Part shown: positions 19,852 to 29,178 of the stretch, in pieces
How positions within the stretch are numbered: position 1 is the stretch's first letter
Layout of the letters: the number at the start of each line of letters is the position of its first letter
Assembly: GCF_041222825.1 (NCBI RefSeq)
Contig: NZ_CP139482.1
Location: 341,001-405,000 of the forward strand
DNA from: Candidatus Thalassolituus haligoni
GTDB taxonomy: Bacteria; Pseudomonadota; Gammaproteobacteria; Pseudomonadales; Oceanobacteraceae
DNA length: 64,000 nucleotides
Reading direction: 5' to 3'
The notes under the pieces: model-generated
Told to the model about the DNA's origin: nothing
The model's database searches: none
The model's input: the letters and a program-made list of their open reading frames with translations, nothing else
Position numbers and translations under genes: made by a program

Positions 19852-19881
19852 TTGTTAAGCCGTCAGAGTGACTGGTATAGT
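19852..19881 (+). promoter_or_regulatory. Probable sigma-70 promoter of the xdhABC-uraDH-guaD-puuD operon
   Basis: TTGTTA and TATAGT are separated by 18 bp. This is a reasonable -35/-10 pair followed within 12 bp by the palindrome TGACCGATCGGTCA, where a repressor would block early elongation. It predicts a ~160-nt untranslated leader before xdhA. Confidence 0.5.
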
Positions 19882-19893
19882 AAATGCTTTACA

Positions 19894-19907
19894 TGACCGA
19901 TCGGTCA
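19894..19907. promoter_or_regulatory. Perfect palindromic operator (TetR/RutR type) downstream of the xdhA promoter
   Basis: TGACCGATCGGTCA is a perfect 14-bp palindrome typical of TetR-family operators. Nearly the same arms recur at 29316-29329, upstream of the decayed rutR-like gene. It is the likely site where purine-responsive regulation is exerted on the xdh operon. Confidence 0.65.
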
Positions 19908-20048
19908 GGTTTTGCGGGGCTTCAGAGCCAGCCTCAGGAAAACCACCATAAAATTCGGGGAAAACGCTGTTGTAACTTTAAATTCCCTTAAAAATCATTA
20001 GGTTATGAATTAGTTGCCGATATAAGTAGCTAATCGGAGGAAGCAACA

Positions 20049-21590
20049 TTGATTCGCTTTTTATTCAATGATCAGTTACGCGAAGTAGATGATCTTGCTC
20101 CAGACCTGACCATTCTGGAGTACCTGCGCACTGTCGAAGTGCAACGAGGCACCAAGGAAGGTTGTGCATCTGGCGACTGTGGTGCCTGCACTGTGGTGGT
20201 GGCTGAGCCTGTCTTTCCAGAGGGTTCTGCTGACGGCTCTCCAGAGGGTTCTGTTACAGGCAAGCTGACCTATAAAAGTGTCAACAGCTGCATCACCTTT
20301 GTCGGCAGTTTACAGGGTAAACAGCTGATCACCGTAGAAGCCCTGAAAGCGCCGGGACAGCCATTACATCCTGCCCAACAAGCCATGGTGGATTGCCACG
20401 GTTCACAATGCGGTTTCTGTACCCCCGGTTTTGTGATGTCACTGTTTGCGTTGGGCAAGAACAGTACACCGGTTACTGCCGTTAACGAATTTGACCCGAC
20501 CAACCCCGATGCCCACACCCGCCATGACATTGATCTGGCACTGGGTGGCAACCTCTGTCGTTGTACCGGTTATCGGCCGATTATTGAAGCCGCAGGCCAT
20601 GTACTGGCCGCAGCCGCTAACGATCATGCCAATGACCACTTCAATAACCAAGAAGCGCAAACCTGGCAGCAGCTGCGGGATCTGGCCAGCGCCACCGATA
20701 CGGGTTCTCTGAATCAGGGTGATCGGCACTTTTTTGTGCCGCAAACCCTGCAGCAACTGCTCGACCTGCGTTGCCAGTATCCCCATGGCCGTCTGGTGGC
20801 CGGGGGCACTGATCTGGCGCTGGAATATACCCAGCAGCTGCAGCCACTGGATGTGCTGATTTACACCGGCCAGGTGACTGAGTTGCAGCATATTCAGGTC
20901 AGCAACAGCCGCCTGATGATAGGTGCCGGTGTCAGCTACAGCGCGGTTATGGGCACCCTCAAACAGCATCTGCCGGAATTCGCCCGCATGCTGGAACGGC
21001 TAGGGGCGCTGCAGGTGCGTAATCAGGGCACCATGGCGGGCAACGTCGCCAATGCTTCTCCTATTGGTGATACACCGCCGGTGTTGCTGGCGCTGGATGC
21101 CATTGTGCATGTTCACAGCCCGGCCGGAGCCAGCCGGATTGCCATCAAGGATTTTTTTAGCGGTTACCGCCAGACCTGTTTGCCAGCGGGTGGGGTCATT
21201 AGCCAGATTGAAATTCCCCTTGATAAAACCGATTGGCATCGTTGTGTGTTCAAGGTTTCCAAACGCTTTGAAGACGATATTTCCGCCGTGCTGGCAGCGC
21301 TGATGTTCAAGGTGGAAAACGACGTCATCACCGCTGCCCGGCTGGCGTTTGGTGGCGTGGCGGCAACACCCTTGCGTGTTGAAGCTGCCGAACAGGCGCT
21401 GATTGGCCAGCCCGCCACGCTGGCCGGTATTCGCGCCGCCCAAACCGTATTGGCACAAACCCTGACACCCCTGACGGACGTCCGCGCCAGCGCTGCTTAT
21501 CGCTTGCAGCTGGTACAGAACCTGCTGGCCCGTGCGGTACTGGAATACCAGCAGCCCCACGCCACACTGGAGGTTGCCCACTATGCGTAA
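20049..21590 (+). CDS. xdhA: Xanthine dehydrogenase, iron-sulfur/FAD subunit
   Basis: The 513-residue small subunit carries two [2Fe-2S] clusters: GCASGDCGACT near residues 38-48, and CGFCTPG with CRCTGYRP near 120-170. An FAD-binding domain follows (LVAGGTDLALE, then GNVANASPIGD). It oxidises hypoxanthine and xanthine to urate with XdhB. Translation appears to start at TTG, preceded by GGAGGAAG; no ATG nearby fits. A Pro/Gly/Ser-rich insertion of ~15 residues near 60-75 is unusual. The stop overlaps the xdhB start. Confidence 0.92.
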   Translation: MIRFLFNDQLREVDDLAPDLTILEYLRTVEVQRGTKEGCASGDCGACTVVVAEPVFPEGSADGSPEGSVTGKLTYKSVNSCITFVGSLQGKQLITVEALKAPGQPLHPAQQAMVDCHGSQCGFCTPGFVMSLFALGKNSTPVTAVNEFDPTNPDAHTRHDIDLALGGNLCRCTGYRPIIEAAGHVLAAAANDHANDHFNNQEAQTWQQLRDLASATDTGSLNQGDRHFFVPQTLQQLLDLRCQYPHGRLVAGGTDLALEYTQQLQPLDVLIYTGQVTELQHIQVSNSRLMIGAGVSYSAVMGTLKQHLPEFARMLERLGALQVRNQGTMAGNVANASPIGDTPPVLLALDAIVHVHSPAGASRIAIKDFFSGYRQTCLPAGGVISQIEIPLDKTDWHRCVFKVSKRFEDDISAVLAALMFKVENDVITAARLAFGGVAATPLRVEAAEQALIGQPATLAGIRAAQTVLAQTLTPLTDVRASAAYRLQLVQNLLARAVLEYQQPHATLEVAHYA

Positions 21591-24027
21591 CGTCACCTTG
21601 CCCGAACACAACACGGGGCTGGCCGAAACCGGACCATTGGCCAACAGTGGCCTGGCCGGACAGGACATTGTCAGCGCTGCGCTGGGCAAACCGTCGCCAC
21701 ATGAAAGCGCCATTGGCCATGTCAGCGGCAGCGCCCGTTATGTGGATGACATGATAGAACCCGCCAATTGTCTGCATGCCGCCGTGATTCGCAGCAGCAT
21801 CGCCGCCGGACAGATAACCCGGCTGGATCTGACCGCCGTCAGCAACAGTCCCGGTGTGGCCACCGTGATGACGGTGGAAGAACTGACCGGCCACGTGGAT
21901 ATTGGCCCGGTATTCCCCGGCGACCCGATTCTGACCTCCAGCGAGGTGAAGTTTTTTGGCCAGTGTATTGCCGTCGTGGCAGCCACCACCGAACTGGCTG
22001 CGCGCCGCGCAGCACAACGGGCCATTGTAGAATATGAAACACACACGCCCCTGCTCGACCCTCGCGAGGCACTGGCACAAGCACGTCTGGTGCGCCCCAG
22101 TCATCGCATGATCAAGGGCAATATTGCCGACGGTATGGCGGCGGCAGCGCATATTCTCGAAGCCGAACAAGCGGTCGGTGGGCAGGAACATTTTTATCTG
22201 GAAGGACAGGTTTCGCTGGCCTTACCCGGCGAAGACGGCGGCATGCTGGTGTACACCTCCAGTCAGCATCCCAGTGAAGTGCAAAAGCTGGTGGCGGAAG
22301 TGCTGGACGTCCCACTGAACCGTATTACCGTGGATATGCGCCGTATGGGCGGTGGTTTTGGCGGCAAGGAAAGCCAGGCCGGGCAGTGGGCCTGTCTGGC
22401 GGCGTTGCTGGCGGCAAAAACCGGGCGGGCGGTAAAAATGCGTCTGCCGCGTCAGGACGATATGGTGATGACCGGCAAACGGCACCCGTTTGCCAACCGT
22501 TACCGTATCGGTATCGACTCGCAAGGACAGATTCTGGCGGCCGATATAGAGGTTATTGGTAACTGCGGCAACTCCCCGGATTTGTCCGATGCCATTGTGG
22601 ACCGCGCCATGTTCCACGCCGATAACGCCTACTACTTGCCCCATGCGGTGATAGACGGCCACCGCGCCTTTACCCATCAGGTGTCGCATACCGCCTATCG
22701 GGGCTTTGGTGGCCCGCAGGGCATGATGATTATTGAACGGGCGATGGACGACATTGCCCGTACCGTTGGCCAGGACCCGCTCACCATCCGCAAACTCAAT
22801 CTGTACGGCACCAGCACGCATAACCCGGATCGCACCGTGACGCCCTACCATCAGCAGGTGGAACACAACAGCCTGCCGGAGATGATTGAACAGCTGGAGC
22901 ACAGCAGTGATTACTGGGCGCGTCGTACGGAGATTCACCAGTGGAATCAAACCAGCCCGATTCTCAAACGCGGCCTGGCTCTGACACCGGTGAAATTCGG
23001 TATTTCCTTCACCTTGCAGCATCTCAATCAGGCCGGAGCGCTGATTCATATCTACACCGATGGCTCGATTCAGGTAAACCACGGTGGCACCGAGATGGGG
23101 CAGGGCCTGCATACCAAGGTGGGGCAGATTGTGGCGCAAACCCTGGGGGTCAGCAGCGAGGTGATTCAGGTCACCGCTACCCGTACCGACAAGGTGCCCA
23201 ACACCTCACCAACGGCGGCCTCCAGTGGCACCGACCTGAATGGCAAAGCGGCGCAGAATGCCGCCCTGACCCTGAAACAGCGGCTGACCGGGTTTCTGGC
23301 GGCGGAAAAATCGGTAGCAGAAACGGCCATTCGTTTTGCCGACGGGCGGGTATTCTGGGGTGAAGCCGACACCGATACTGACACCGACAACATGTCCTTT
23401 GCCGAACTGGTACAAGCCGCTTATGTCGGCCGGATTTCGCTGTCGGCTACCGGTTATTACCGCACGCCAAAAATCCATTACGACCGCAGCAGCGCTTCCG
23501 GTCGGCCGTTTTTTTACTTCGCCAATGGCGCGGCAGTTGCCGAGGTGGTGATCGACACCCTCACCGGTGAATACAAGGTGTGCCGGGTGGATATTCTCCA
23601 CGACGTTGGCCGCAGCATTAACCCGGCCATCGACCGGGGCCAGATTGAAGGGGGTTTTATTCAGGGCATGGGCTGGCTGACCACCGAAGAACTGGTGTGG
23701 CACAACGATGGCCGTTTGCTTAGTAACTCCCCGGCGACCTACAAGATTCCGGCGATTGGTGACACACCACCGGTATTCAACGTCAGCCTTTATGAGCAGG
23801 CCAACAACGAAGCCACGGTCTACAACTCCAAAGCCGTGGGCGAACCGCCGTTTATGTTGGCGATTTCGGTCTGGTCGGCCCTGCGTGATGCCATCAGCAG
23901 TCTCAGTAACTACCAGCTCAGCCCCGACCTCGACACCCCGGCCACGCCCGAACGGGTGTTAAAGGCGGTGATGGCGATTCAGACCGATATGCTCGACAAG
24001 GCCGTTGCCAATGGAGAGGACTGCTGA
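21583..24027 (+). CDS. xdhB: Xanthine dehydrogenase, molybdopterin-binding subunit
   Basis: About 814 residues. The ATG at 21583 overlaps the last codons of xdhA and has GGAGG at the right distance. Molybdopterin-site motifs include GGGFGGKES, AYRGFGGPQGM and GGTEMGQGLHTK, and the catalytic glutamate is expected in KAVGEPPFMLA near the C-terminus. It performs the hydroxylation of xanthine while XdhA passes electrons to NAD. The stop overlaps xdhC. Confidence 0.93.
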   Translation: MRNVTLPEHNTGLAETGPLANSGLAGQDIVSAALGKPSPHESAIGHVSGSARYVDDMIEPANCLHAAVIRSSIAAGQITRLDLTAVSNSPGVATVMTVEELTGHVDIGPVFPGDPILTSSEVKFFGQCIAVVAATTELAARRAAQRAIVEYETHTPLLDPREALAQARLVRPSHRMIKGNIADGMAAAAHILEAEQAVGGQEHFYLEGQVSLALPGEDGGMLVYTSSQHPSEVQKLVAEVLDVPLNRITVDMRRMGGGFGGKESQAGQWACLAALLAAKTGRAVKMRLPRQDDMVMTGKRHPFANRYRIGIDSQGQILAADIEVIGNCGNSPDLSDAIVDRAMFHADNAYYLPHAVIDGHRAFTHQVSHTAYRGFGGPQGMMIIERAMDDIARTVGQDPLTIRKLNLYGTSTHNPDRTVTPYHQQVEHNSLPEMIEQLEHSSDYWARRTEIHQWNQTSPILKRGLALTPVKFGISFTLQHLNQAGALIHIYTDGSIQVNHGGTEMGQGLHTKVGQIVAQTLGVSSEVIQVTATRTDKVPNTSPTAASSGTDLNGKAAQNAALTLKQRLTGFLAAEKSVAETAIRFADGRVFWGEADTDTDTDNMSFAELVQAAYVGRISLSATGYYRTPKIHYDRSSASGRPFFYFANGAAVAEVVIDTLTGEYKVCRVDILHDVGRSINPAIDRGQIEGGFIQGMGWLTTEELVWHNDGRLLSNSPATYKIPAIGDTPPVFNVSLYEQANNEATVYNSKAVGEPPFMLAISVWSALRDAISSLSNYQLSPDLDTPATPERVLKAVMAIQTDMLDKAVANGEDC

Positions 24028-24989
24028 TGAATACCCCCTCGCGCCCGTTAAACTGGTCGCAAGCGCTGGCCGACTGCCAGCGTCGCGGCCAGCCTCATGT
24101 ACTGGTCACCGTGATCAGCACCGGTGGCTCCACGCCGCGTGCCTCTGGCAGCAAAATGCTGGTGTTGCCGGATAACAGCATCGACACTATTGGTGGTGGC
24201 CAGCTGGAATATCAGGCACTGCAGCAGGCGCGGCAGTTATTGCGGCACCATGAACCGCAACAGCAGATCCAGCAGGTTTTGCTGGGAGCGGACGCCGGGC
24301 AGTGTTGTGGTGGTTACGCCACCTTGCTGTTTGAAAGTTACCCCGCCCGCGCAGCCGCGCTGTGGCTGTTTGGTGCCGGTCATGTTGCCAGCGCCCTGAT
24401 GCAGATTCTGCAACAGCTGCCGCTGCCAACCCGCTGGATCGACAACCGCCCGGAACTGTTTCCGCCAGCCGATTCCCTTGCCGCCCATATTGAATGTGTG
24501 GTGGCCGAGACGCCGGAATCCCTGCTCGAACAGGCACCACACGGCAGCCGTGTGCTGATTCTCACCCACGACCACGCACTGGATTACCGCCTGGCTGAAA
24601 CCGCCCTGCGGCTGCAGCGTTTTGCCTCTATTGGTGTGATTGGTTCGGCCACCAAGGCCAACCGCTTTCGTTACCGGCTGCGTCAGAGTGGCATGGACGA
24701 ACAGCAGTTAGAGCGCCTGCAATGTCCGGTGGGGCTGGCCGAAGTGGGCGGCAAGTTGCCCATGGAAGTGGCGGTGTCGATTGCCGCACAGCTGATTGCC
24801 CAGTATCAACAAGAACTACTGCCTGATAAGTCCACTCGCAGTAGCGGCGTGTCACTACCAACCCTGAAAACACTGATGCGTCAGGACAAGGCTCGCTGCC
24901 AGGCGTCGCCCGAATCTCAGCCCGAATCTCAGCCCGACCCCCAGACTGAAACACAATCCCTGAGCAAATCCTGCAAGGCGACTTCCTGA
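24027..24989 (+). CDS. xdhC: Xanthine dehydrogenase accessory protein
   Basis: The 320-residue protein inserts sulfurated molybdenum cofactor into XdhB. It has the family start (VTVISTGGSTPRASGSKMLV), the conserved GGGQLEY and the Rossmann motif LFGAGHVASAL (~residues 115-125). The C-terminal ~35 residues are a low-complexity Ser/Pro/Gln tail (repeated SQPE). Both ends overlap neighbours by TGATG/ATGA junctions, indicating tight translational coupling with xdhB and uraD. Confidence 0.9.
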   Translation: MNTPSRPLNWSQALADCQRRGQPHVLVTVISTGGSTPRASGSKMLVLPDNSIDTIGGGQLEYQALQQARQLLRHHEPQQQIQQVLLGADAGQCCGGYATLLFESYPARAAALWLFGAGHVASALMQILQQLPLPTRWIDNRPELFPPADSLAAHIECVVAETPESLLEQAPHGSRVLILTHDHALDYRLAETALRLQRFASIGVIGSATKANRFRYRLRQSGMDEQQLERLQCPVGLAEVGGKLPMEVAVSIAAQLIAQYQQELLPDKSTRSSGVSLPTLKTLMRQDKARCQASPESQPESQPDPQTETQSLSKSCKATS

Positions 24990-25501
24990 TGACACTTGAG
25001 CAACTGAACCAACTGCCCGCTGACGAAGCCGCTACTGCGTTTGCCCAATGCTGTGTCAGCCAGCGCTGGATTCAACAGATGGTCGCTGCCCGGCCATTTC
25101 TATCCGCCGAACAGTTACAGCAGCAGGCCGAGAACTTCTGGCAAGCACTGGCAGAAGCGGATTATCTCGAAGCCTTTGAAGGTCATCCGAAAATTGGCGA
25201 TATCAGCTCGCTGCAACAGAAATACGCCAGCACCAAGGCGCTGGCGGCCGGTGAACAGTCCAGCGTCAACGCTGCCAACGACGCCATTATCAACGCCCTG
25301 GCAGAGGGCAATCAGTCTTATGAACAGCGTTACGGGTTTATTTTTATCGTCTGTGCCACCGGCAAAAGTGCCGCCGAAATGCTGGCCCTGTTACAGGCCC
25401 GGCTGAGTAACAACCGCGCCACCGAAGTACAGAACGCCGCTGACGAGCAGGCCAAAATCACCCGCATTCGTATTAACAAATTACTTGGCATCGCCGGGTA
25501 A
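24989..25501 (+). CDS. uraD: 2-oxo-4-hydroxy-4-carboxy-5-ureidoimidazoline (OHCU) decarboxylase
   Basis: The 170-residue protein decarboxylates OHCU to (S)-allantoin, the last step of urate oxidation. The conserved YLEAFEGHPKIGD contains the catalytic histidine, and NQSYEQRYGFIFIVCATGKSA is also typical. It is coupled to xdhC (ATGA) and followed 23 bp later by uraH. Confidence 0.92.
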   Translation: MTLEQLNQLPADEAATAFAQCCVSQRWIQQMVAARPFLSAEQLQQQAENFWQALAEADYLEAFEGHPKIGDISSLQQKYASTKALAAGEQSSVNAANDAIINALAEGNQSYEQRYGFIFIVCATGKSAAEMLALLQARLSNNRATEVQNAADEQAKITRIRINKLLGIAG

Positions 25502-25523
25502 GCAGAAGACAGGAAACAACACC

Positions 25524-25874
25524 ATGATCACCACCCATGTACTGGATACCGCGCTGGGCCAACCCGGCATTGGCATTGAGGTGACCCTCTGTCGTCAGAA
25601 CGAGAGCAGCCCGGATCAGAATGGCTGGACAAGCGTTAGCAAGGGAATAACCAACCACGACGGCCGCATCCCCGGCTGGCTGGATGACCAACCGGCGCTG
25701 CTGCCCGGTATTTACCGCATTCGTTTTGAACTGGACGACTATTTCAGCCAATTGGGGCAAAGCGCTTTTTACCCCTTTGCTGAAATTGTCTTCCGGGTGG
25801 AAAACCCGGCGCAGCACTTTCATATTCCGCTGTTGTTAAGCCCGTTCAGCTACTCGACTTACCGGGGTTCATAA
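25524..25874 (+). CDS. uraH: 5-hydroxyisourate hydrolase (transthyretin-like)
   Basis: The 116-residue protein hydrolyses 5-hydroxyisourate to OHCU. It has the family hallmarks at both ends: THVLDTALGQPG at the N-terminus and the C-terminal tetrapeptide YRGS in YSTYRGS. Catalytic His in THVLD and the downstream HFHIPLLLSPFSYSTYRGS are present. GACAGGAAACAACACC precedes the ATG. Confidence 0.93.
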   Translation: MITTHVLDTALGQPGIGIEVTLCRQNESSPDQNGWTSVSKGITNHDGRIPGWLDDQPALLPGIYRIRFELDDYFSQLGQSAFYPFAEIVFRVENPAQHFHIPLLLSPFSYSTYRGS

Positions 25875-25876
25875 GC

Positions 25877-27289
25877 ATGATCAAGGTATTTCGAGGCTCG
25901 TTGCTGTTCTTCACCAGTGACCCGCTGCAAGACGGTGATGCAGCGTATCAGTGGATTGAAGACGGCTTGTTGTGGGTTGGTGAGAGCGGCCTGATCGAGC
26001 GTGTTGGTGCGTATGAGCAACTGGCCGGGCTCCTGATTGAACAACAGACAGAACAACAGACAGAACAACAGACAGAACAACAGACAGAACAACAGACAGA
26101 ACAACAGACAGAACAACAGACAGAACAACAGATCCAGCTGCTGGACTACCGCGGCAAAGTTCTGCTGCCGGGATTTGTTGACTGCCATATTCATTATCCG
26201 CAAACCGAAATGATTGCCGCCTACGGCACTCAGCTGCTCGACTGGCTGCAAACCCACACCTTCCCGGTGGAAAGCCAGTTCAGTGATTACGCTTATGGCG
26301 TCAGCATGGCTGAACGGTTTGTCACGGAACTGCTGCGTAATGGCACCACCACCGCACTGGTATTTGGCACCGTACACCCGCAGTCGGTGGAGGCGTTTTT
26401 CAGCGTGGCCCAACAGCACCAGCTGCGCATGATTGCCGGTAAGGTCATGATGGACCGCCATGCGCCGGAAGCCGTACTCGACACGGCTGAAACCAGCTAC
26501 CACGAATCAAAAGCCCTGATCGAAAAATGGCACGGTGTTGACCGTCTCAGCTATGCCGTTACCCCGCGTTTTGCCCCCACCAGCACACCTGCACAATTAC
26601 ATATGGCCGGACGCCTGTTAGCAGAATTTCCCGATGTGTATCTGCATACCCATTTGTCTGAAAACGTCGATGAACTGGCCTGGGTACAAAGCCTGTTTCC
26701 AGACTCAGAGCATTATCTGGACGTTTACGATCAGGCCGGTTTGCTGGGAAGCCGCAGCATTTTTGCCCATGGCATTCATCTGTGTGACGACGAATGCCAG
26801 CGTCTGGCCAGCAGTGACTCGGTGCTGGCACATTGCCCGTCATCCAACCTGTTTCTGGGCTCGGGCCTGTTCAACCTGAAAAAAATGGACGACTACGGCA
26901 TTCGTGTCGGAATCGGTTCTGACGTGGGGGGTGGCAGCAGTTTTTCGGCGTTTGATTCACTGGCCGATGCCTACAAGATCCAGCAGCTGCAACACCACAA
27001 TCTTGACCCGTTCCGGGCGCTTTATCTGGCCACACTGGGCGGTGCCAAAGCGCTGTCGCTGGATGACAAAATCGGCAGTTTCCAGCCCGGTATGGAAGCT
27101 GACTTTATTGTGCTGGACCCACAAGCGACGGATTTTCTGGCCTTCCGTACCGCCCATTGTCACAACCTTAAAGAAACCCTGTTTGTACTCAACACCCTGG
27201 GTGACGACCGCGTAATTGCCGCCACCTATATTCTTGGCCAACTGGCCCATCAGCGAGATTCGCACCACGTGCCTCTGGGGGAAAACTGA
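25877..27289 (+). CDS. guaD: Guanine deaminase
   Basis: The 470-residue amidohydrolase converts guanine to xanthine, feeding XdhAB. Zinc ligands are visible in FVDCHIHYPQTEM, LHTHLSENVDE, AHGIHLCDDEC and GIGSDVGGGSSFSAFD. It starts three bases after uraH. Residues ~55-85 carry an expanded EQQT repeat (seven full copies plus EQQI) in the N-terminal beta-sandwich region, absent from typical guanine deaminases and encoded by a 12-bp microsatellite. The frame is preserved for any copy number. Confidence 0.92.
   Translation: MIKVFRGSLLFFTSDPLQDGDAAYQWIEDGLLWVGESGLIERVGAYEQLAGLLIEQQTEQQTEQQTEQQTEQQTEQQTEQQTEQQIQLLDYRGKVLLPGFVDCHIHYPQTEMIAAYGTQLLDWLQTHTFPVESQFSDYAYGVSMAERFVTELLRNGTTTALVFGTVHPQSVEAFFSVAQQHQLRMIAGKVMMDRHAPEAVLDTAETSYHESKALIEKWHGVDRLSYAVTPRFAPTSTPAQLHMAGRLLAEFPDVYLHTHLSENVDELAWVQSLFPDSEHYLDVYDQAGLLGSRSIFAHGIHLCDDECQRLASSDSVLAHCPSSNLFLGSGLFNLKKMDDYGIRVGIGSDVGGGSSFSAFDSLADAYKIQQLQHHNLDPFRALYLATLGGAKALSLDDKIGSFQPGMEADFIVLDPQATDFLAFRTAHCHNLKETLFVLNTLGDDRVIAATYILGQLAHQRDSHHVPLGEN
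26039..26132. repeat. 12-bp in-frame microsatellite in guaD
   Basis: GAACAACAGACA is repeated seven times exactly, with an eighth partial copy, encoding (EQQT)7-EQQ. Perfect identity implies recent slippage. Copy-number change would alter protein length without frameshift. Confidence 0.97.
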
Positions 27290-27290
27290 T

Positions 27291-28475
27291 ATGGACGCCT
27301 ACATCATTGACTGGTTACACCTGCTTGTGCGGTTTTTGCACGTCTTAACCGCCATCGCCTGGATTGGCGCATCCTTCTATTTTGTCTGGCTCGACAACTC
27401 GCTGGAAACCCCGCCGCAATGGAAAACCGATCAGGGCATCAAAGGAGACCTCTGGGCCGTCCATGGTGGCGGCTTTTACGAGATCGCCAAATACAAAAAC
27501 GCTCCGGCAGCGCTGCCGACAACCCTGCACTGGTTTAAATGGGAAGCCTATTCCACCTGGATCACCGGCATGCTGCTGCTGATTGTGGTGTTTTATGTCG
27601 GTGCCCAGAGTTACCTGATTGACAGCACCAAGGCCGATCTCAGCAGCTGGCAAGCCATTGGCATCGGAGTTGGCTCGTTACTGGCGGGCTTCGCTATTTA
27701 CGAAGGTGCTTGCCGCACCCCATTGGTGGAAAAAGGCCTGTTGTTTGGTCTGGTGATGCTGGTATTACTCACCGCCATGGCCTGGGCACTGAGCCAGGTA
27801 CTGGGTGACCGCGCCGCTTATATCCACGTTGGTGCGTTAATTGGCACCTGCATGGCTGCCAACGTTTTTACCACCATCATGCCTGCCCAGCGGGCCATGG
27901 TTGCCGCCGCTGCCAAAGGCGAATCACCAGACCCCATCTATGGCTACAAGGCCAAATTACGCTCGACCCACAACAACTACGCCACCATTCCGGTGCTGTT
28001 TATTATGCTCAGCAACCACTTTCCCATGACCTACGGCCACGAATACGGCTGGCTGATACTGGGTGTGCTGGCGTTCATTGGTGCCTGGGCTCGTCACTTC
28101 TTCAACCTGCGCCACCAGGGCATCGTCAAACCCATGATCCTGGTCTCGGCCCTGGCTGCCTTTGCCCTGGTCGCCTGGGTTACCAAGCCAGCCGACCAGA
28201 CAGCCATGGCCGCCGCTGCAGGCTCCCCCGTCACCGATATACAAGCGTTAGGCATCGTAGGCAAACACTGCAGCGCCTGCCATAGCGCGACACCCAGCGA
28301 CGACATCTTCAAAGCCGCACCCGGTGGTGTGATGTTCGACAACCTTGACCAGATCAAAGCCATGAAAGACCGTATCCTCGCTCGCGCCGTTCACACCCAT
28401 GACATGCCGTTTATGAACAAGACCGGCATGACCGACGCAGAACGGCAAACACTGGAGCGATGGCTGAACCAGTAA
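27291..28475 (+). CDS. puuD: Membrane-bound urate oxidase fused to cytochrome c (PuuD type)
   Basis: About 394 residues. The first ~300 form a multi-pass membrane domain (start DWLHLLVRFLHVLTAIAWIGASFYF) of the urate hydroxylase PuuD family. The C-terminal ~85 residues are a cytochrome c domain with the haem motif CSACH and a probable axial Met in HDMPFMNKTGM. It oxidises urate to 5-hydroxyisourate, passing electrons to the respiratory chain rather than making H2O2 as cofactor-free uricase does. It sits one base past the guaD stop and completes the urate branch with UraH and UraD. Confidence 0.9.
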   Translation: MDAYIIDWLHLLVRFLHVLTAIAWIGASFYFVWLDNSLETPPQWKTDQGIKGDLWAVHGGGFYEIAKYKNAPAALPTTLHWFKWEAYSTWITGMLLLIVVFYVGAQSYLIDSTKADLSSWQAIGIGVGSLLAGFAIYEGACRTPLVEKGLLFGLVMLVLLTAMAWALSQVLGDRAAYIHVGALIGTCMAANVFTTIMPAQRAMVAAAAKGESPDPIYGYKAKLRSTHNNYATIPVLFIMLSNHFPMTYGHEYGWLILGVLAFIGAWARHFFNLRHQGIVKPMILVSALAAFALVAWVTKPADQTAMAAAAGSPVTDIQALGIVGKHCSACHSATPSDDIFKAAPGGVMFDNLDQIKAMKDRILARAVHTHDMPFMNKTGMTDAERQTLERWLNQ

Positions 28476-28576
28476 GCACAATCCTCTCAAACACAGCCTT
28501 GCGGGAGCGCGGGCACCCGGCCCGCACACACTTGCAGCTGCGCTGCCTGGTTCCCGCCCTAACGTCCGCTATTTGT

Positions 28577-29178
28577 TCACACCACCCCGCATCCTTTCAG
28601 AATAATATGCGTCAGGGTGGTGGCTGCAGTATCAAAATCTGCCGGTTGTAACTCCGGCTTGTTCAGCGCCGAGGCAATCTGGAAATTGAAATCGGCGTAG
28701 TGCTGGGTGCTCGACCATAACAGGAATATCAGATGAGCCGGTTCTATGCTGGAGTCCATCTTGCCGCGTCGTTGCCATTCTCGGAACACGTCTACCCGTG
28801 ACTCGAACCACTGCACGTAACCTTCACTGAAATACCCGTCCAGATTGGGGCCGCCGCTGATGATTTCGGTGGCAAATATACGCGAGGCTTGTGGATGCTG
28901 ACGGGAGAATTCAATTTTCTTGCGGATATAGTGTTGCAGCGATTCAGCCGGATCGTCGTCGGAAGTTATTTGGCTGAAGGTGCCATCCCAGAGATCAATG
29001 ATGTCACTCACGACGGCCAGGTACAGGCCCAGCTTGTTCTTGGAGTAATAATGAATGTTGGCTTTGGGCAATCCGCACGGCGGGCAATTTCGCGCATGCT
29101 GGCACCCTTGAACCCGAACACGGCGAACTCCTGTTCAGCAGCCAGAATCCTTGCCCTTGGCTACAAACCCCGCTGCCA
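28577..29178 (-). pseudogene. Frameshifted RutR/TetR-family regulator remnant
   Basis: Two adjacent minus-strand frames together spell a TetR-type regulator. The upstream frame reads RILAAEQEFAVFGFKGASM then REIARRAD (a helix-turn-helix). About one base is missing near 29079, and the next frame continues LPKANIHYYSKNKLGLYL and then a RutR-like C-terminal domain (IDLWDGTF..., ASRIFATEIISGGP, LIFLLWSSTQHYADF). The N-terminal frame is also cut by a stop at its 5' edge, so no initiation codon survives. It converges on puuD and was probably the purine/pyrimidine repressor of the neighbouring operons. A sequencing error could explain the single-base shift but not the missing start. Confidence 0.78.

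Noticed and set aside
19908..20048. Possible purine riboswitch in the xdhA leader
   Set aside because: The ~160-nt leader lacks recognisable purine-aptamer loop sequences; only a short CCGAT/ATCGG hairpin beside the ribosome site is visible.
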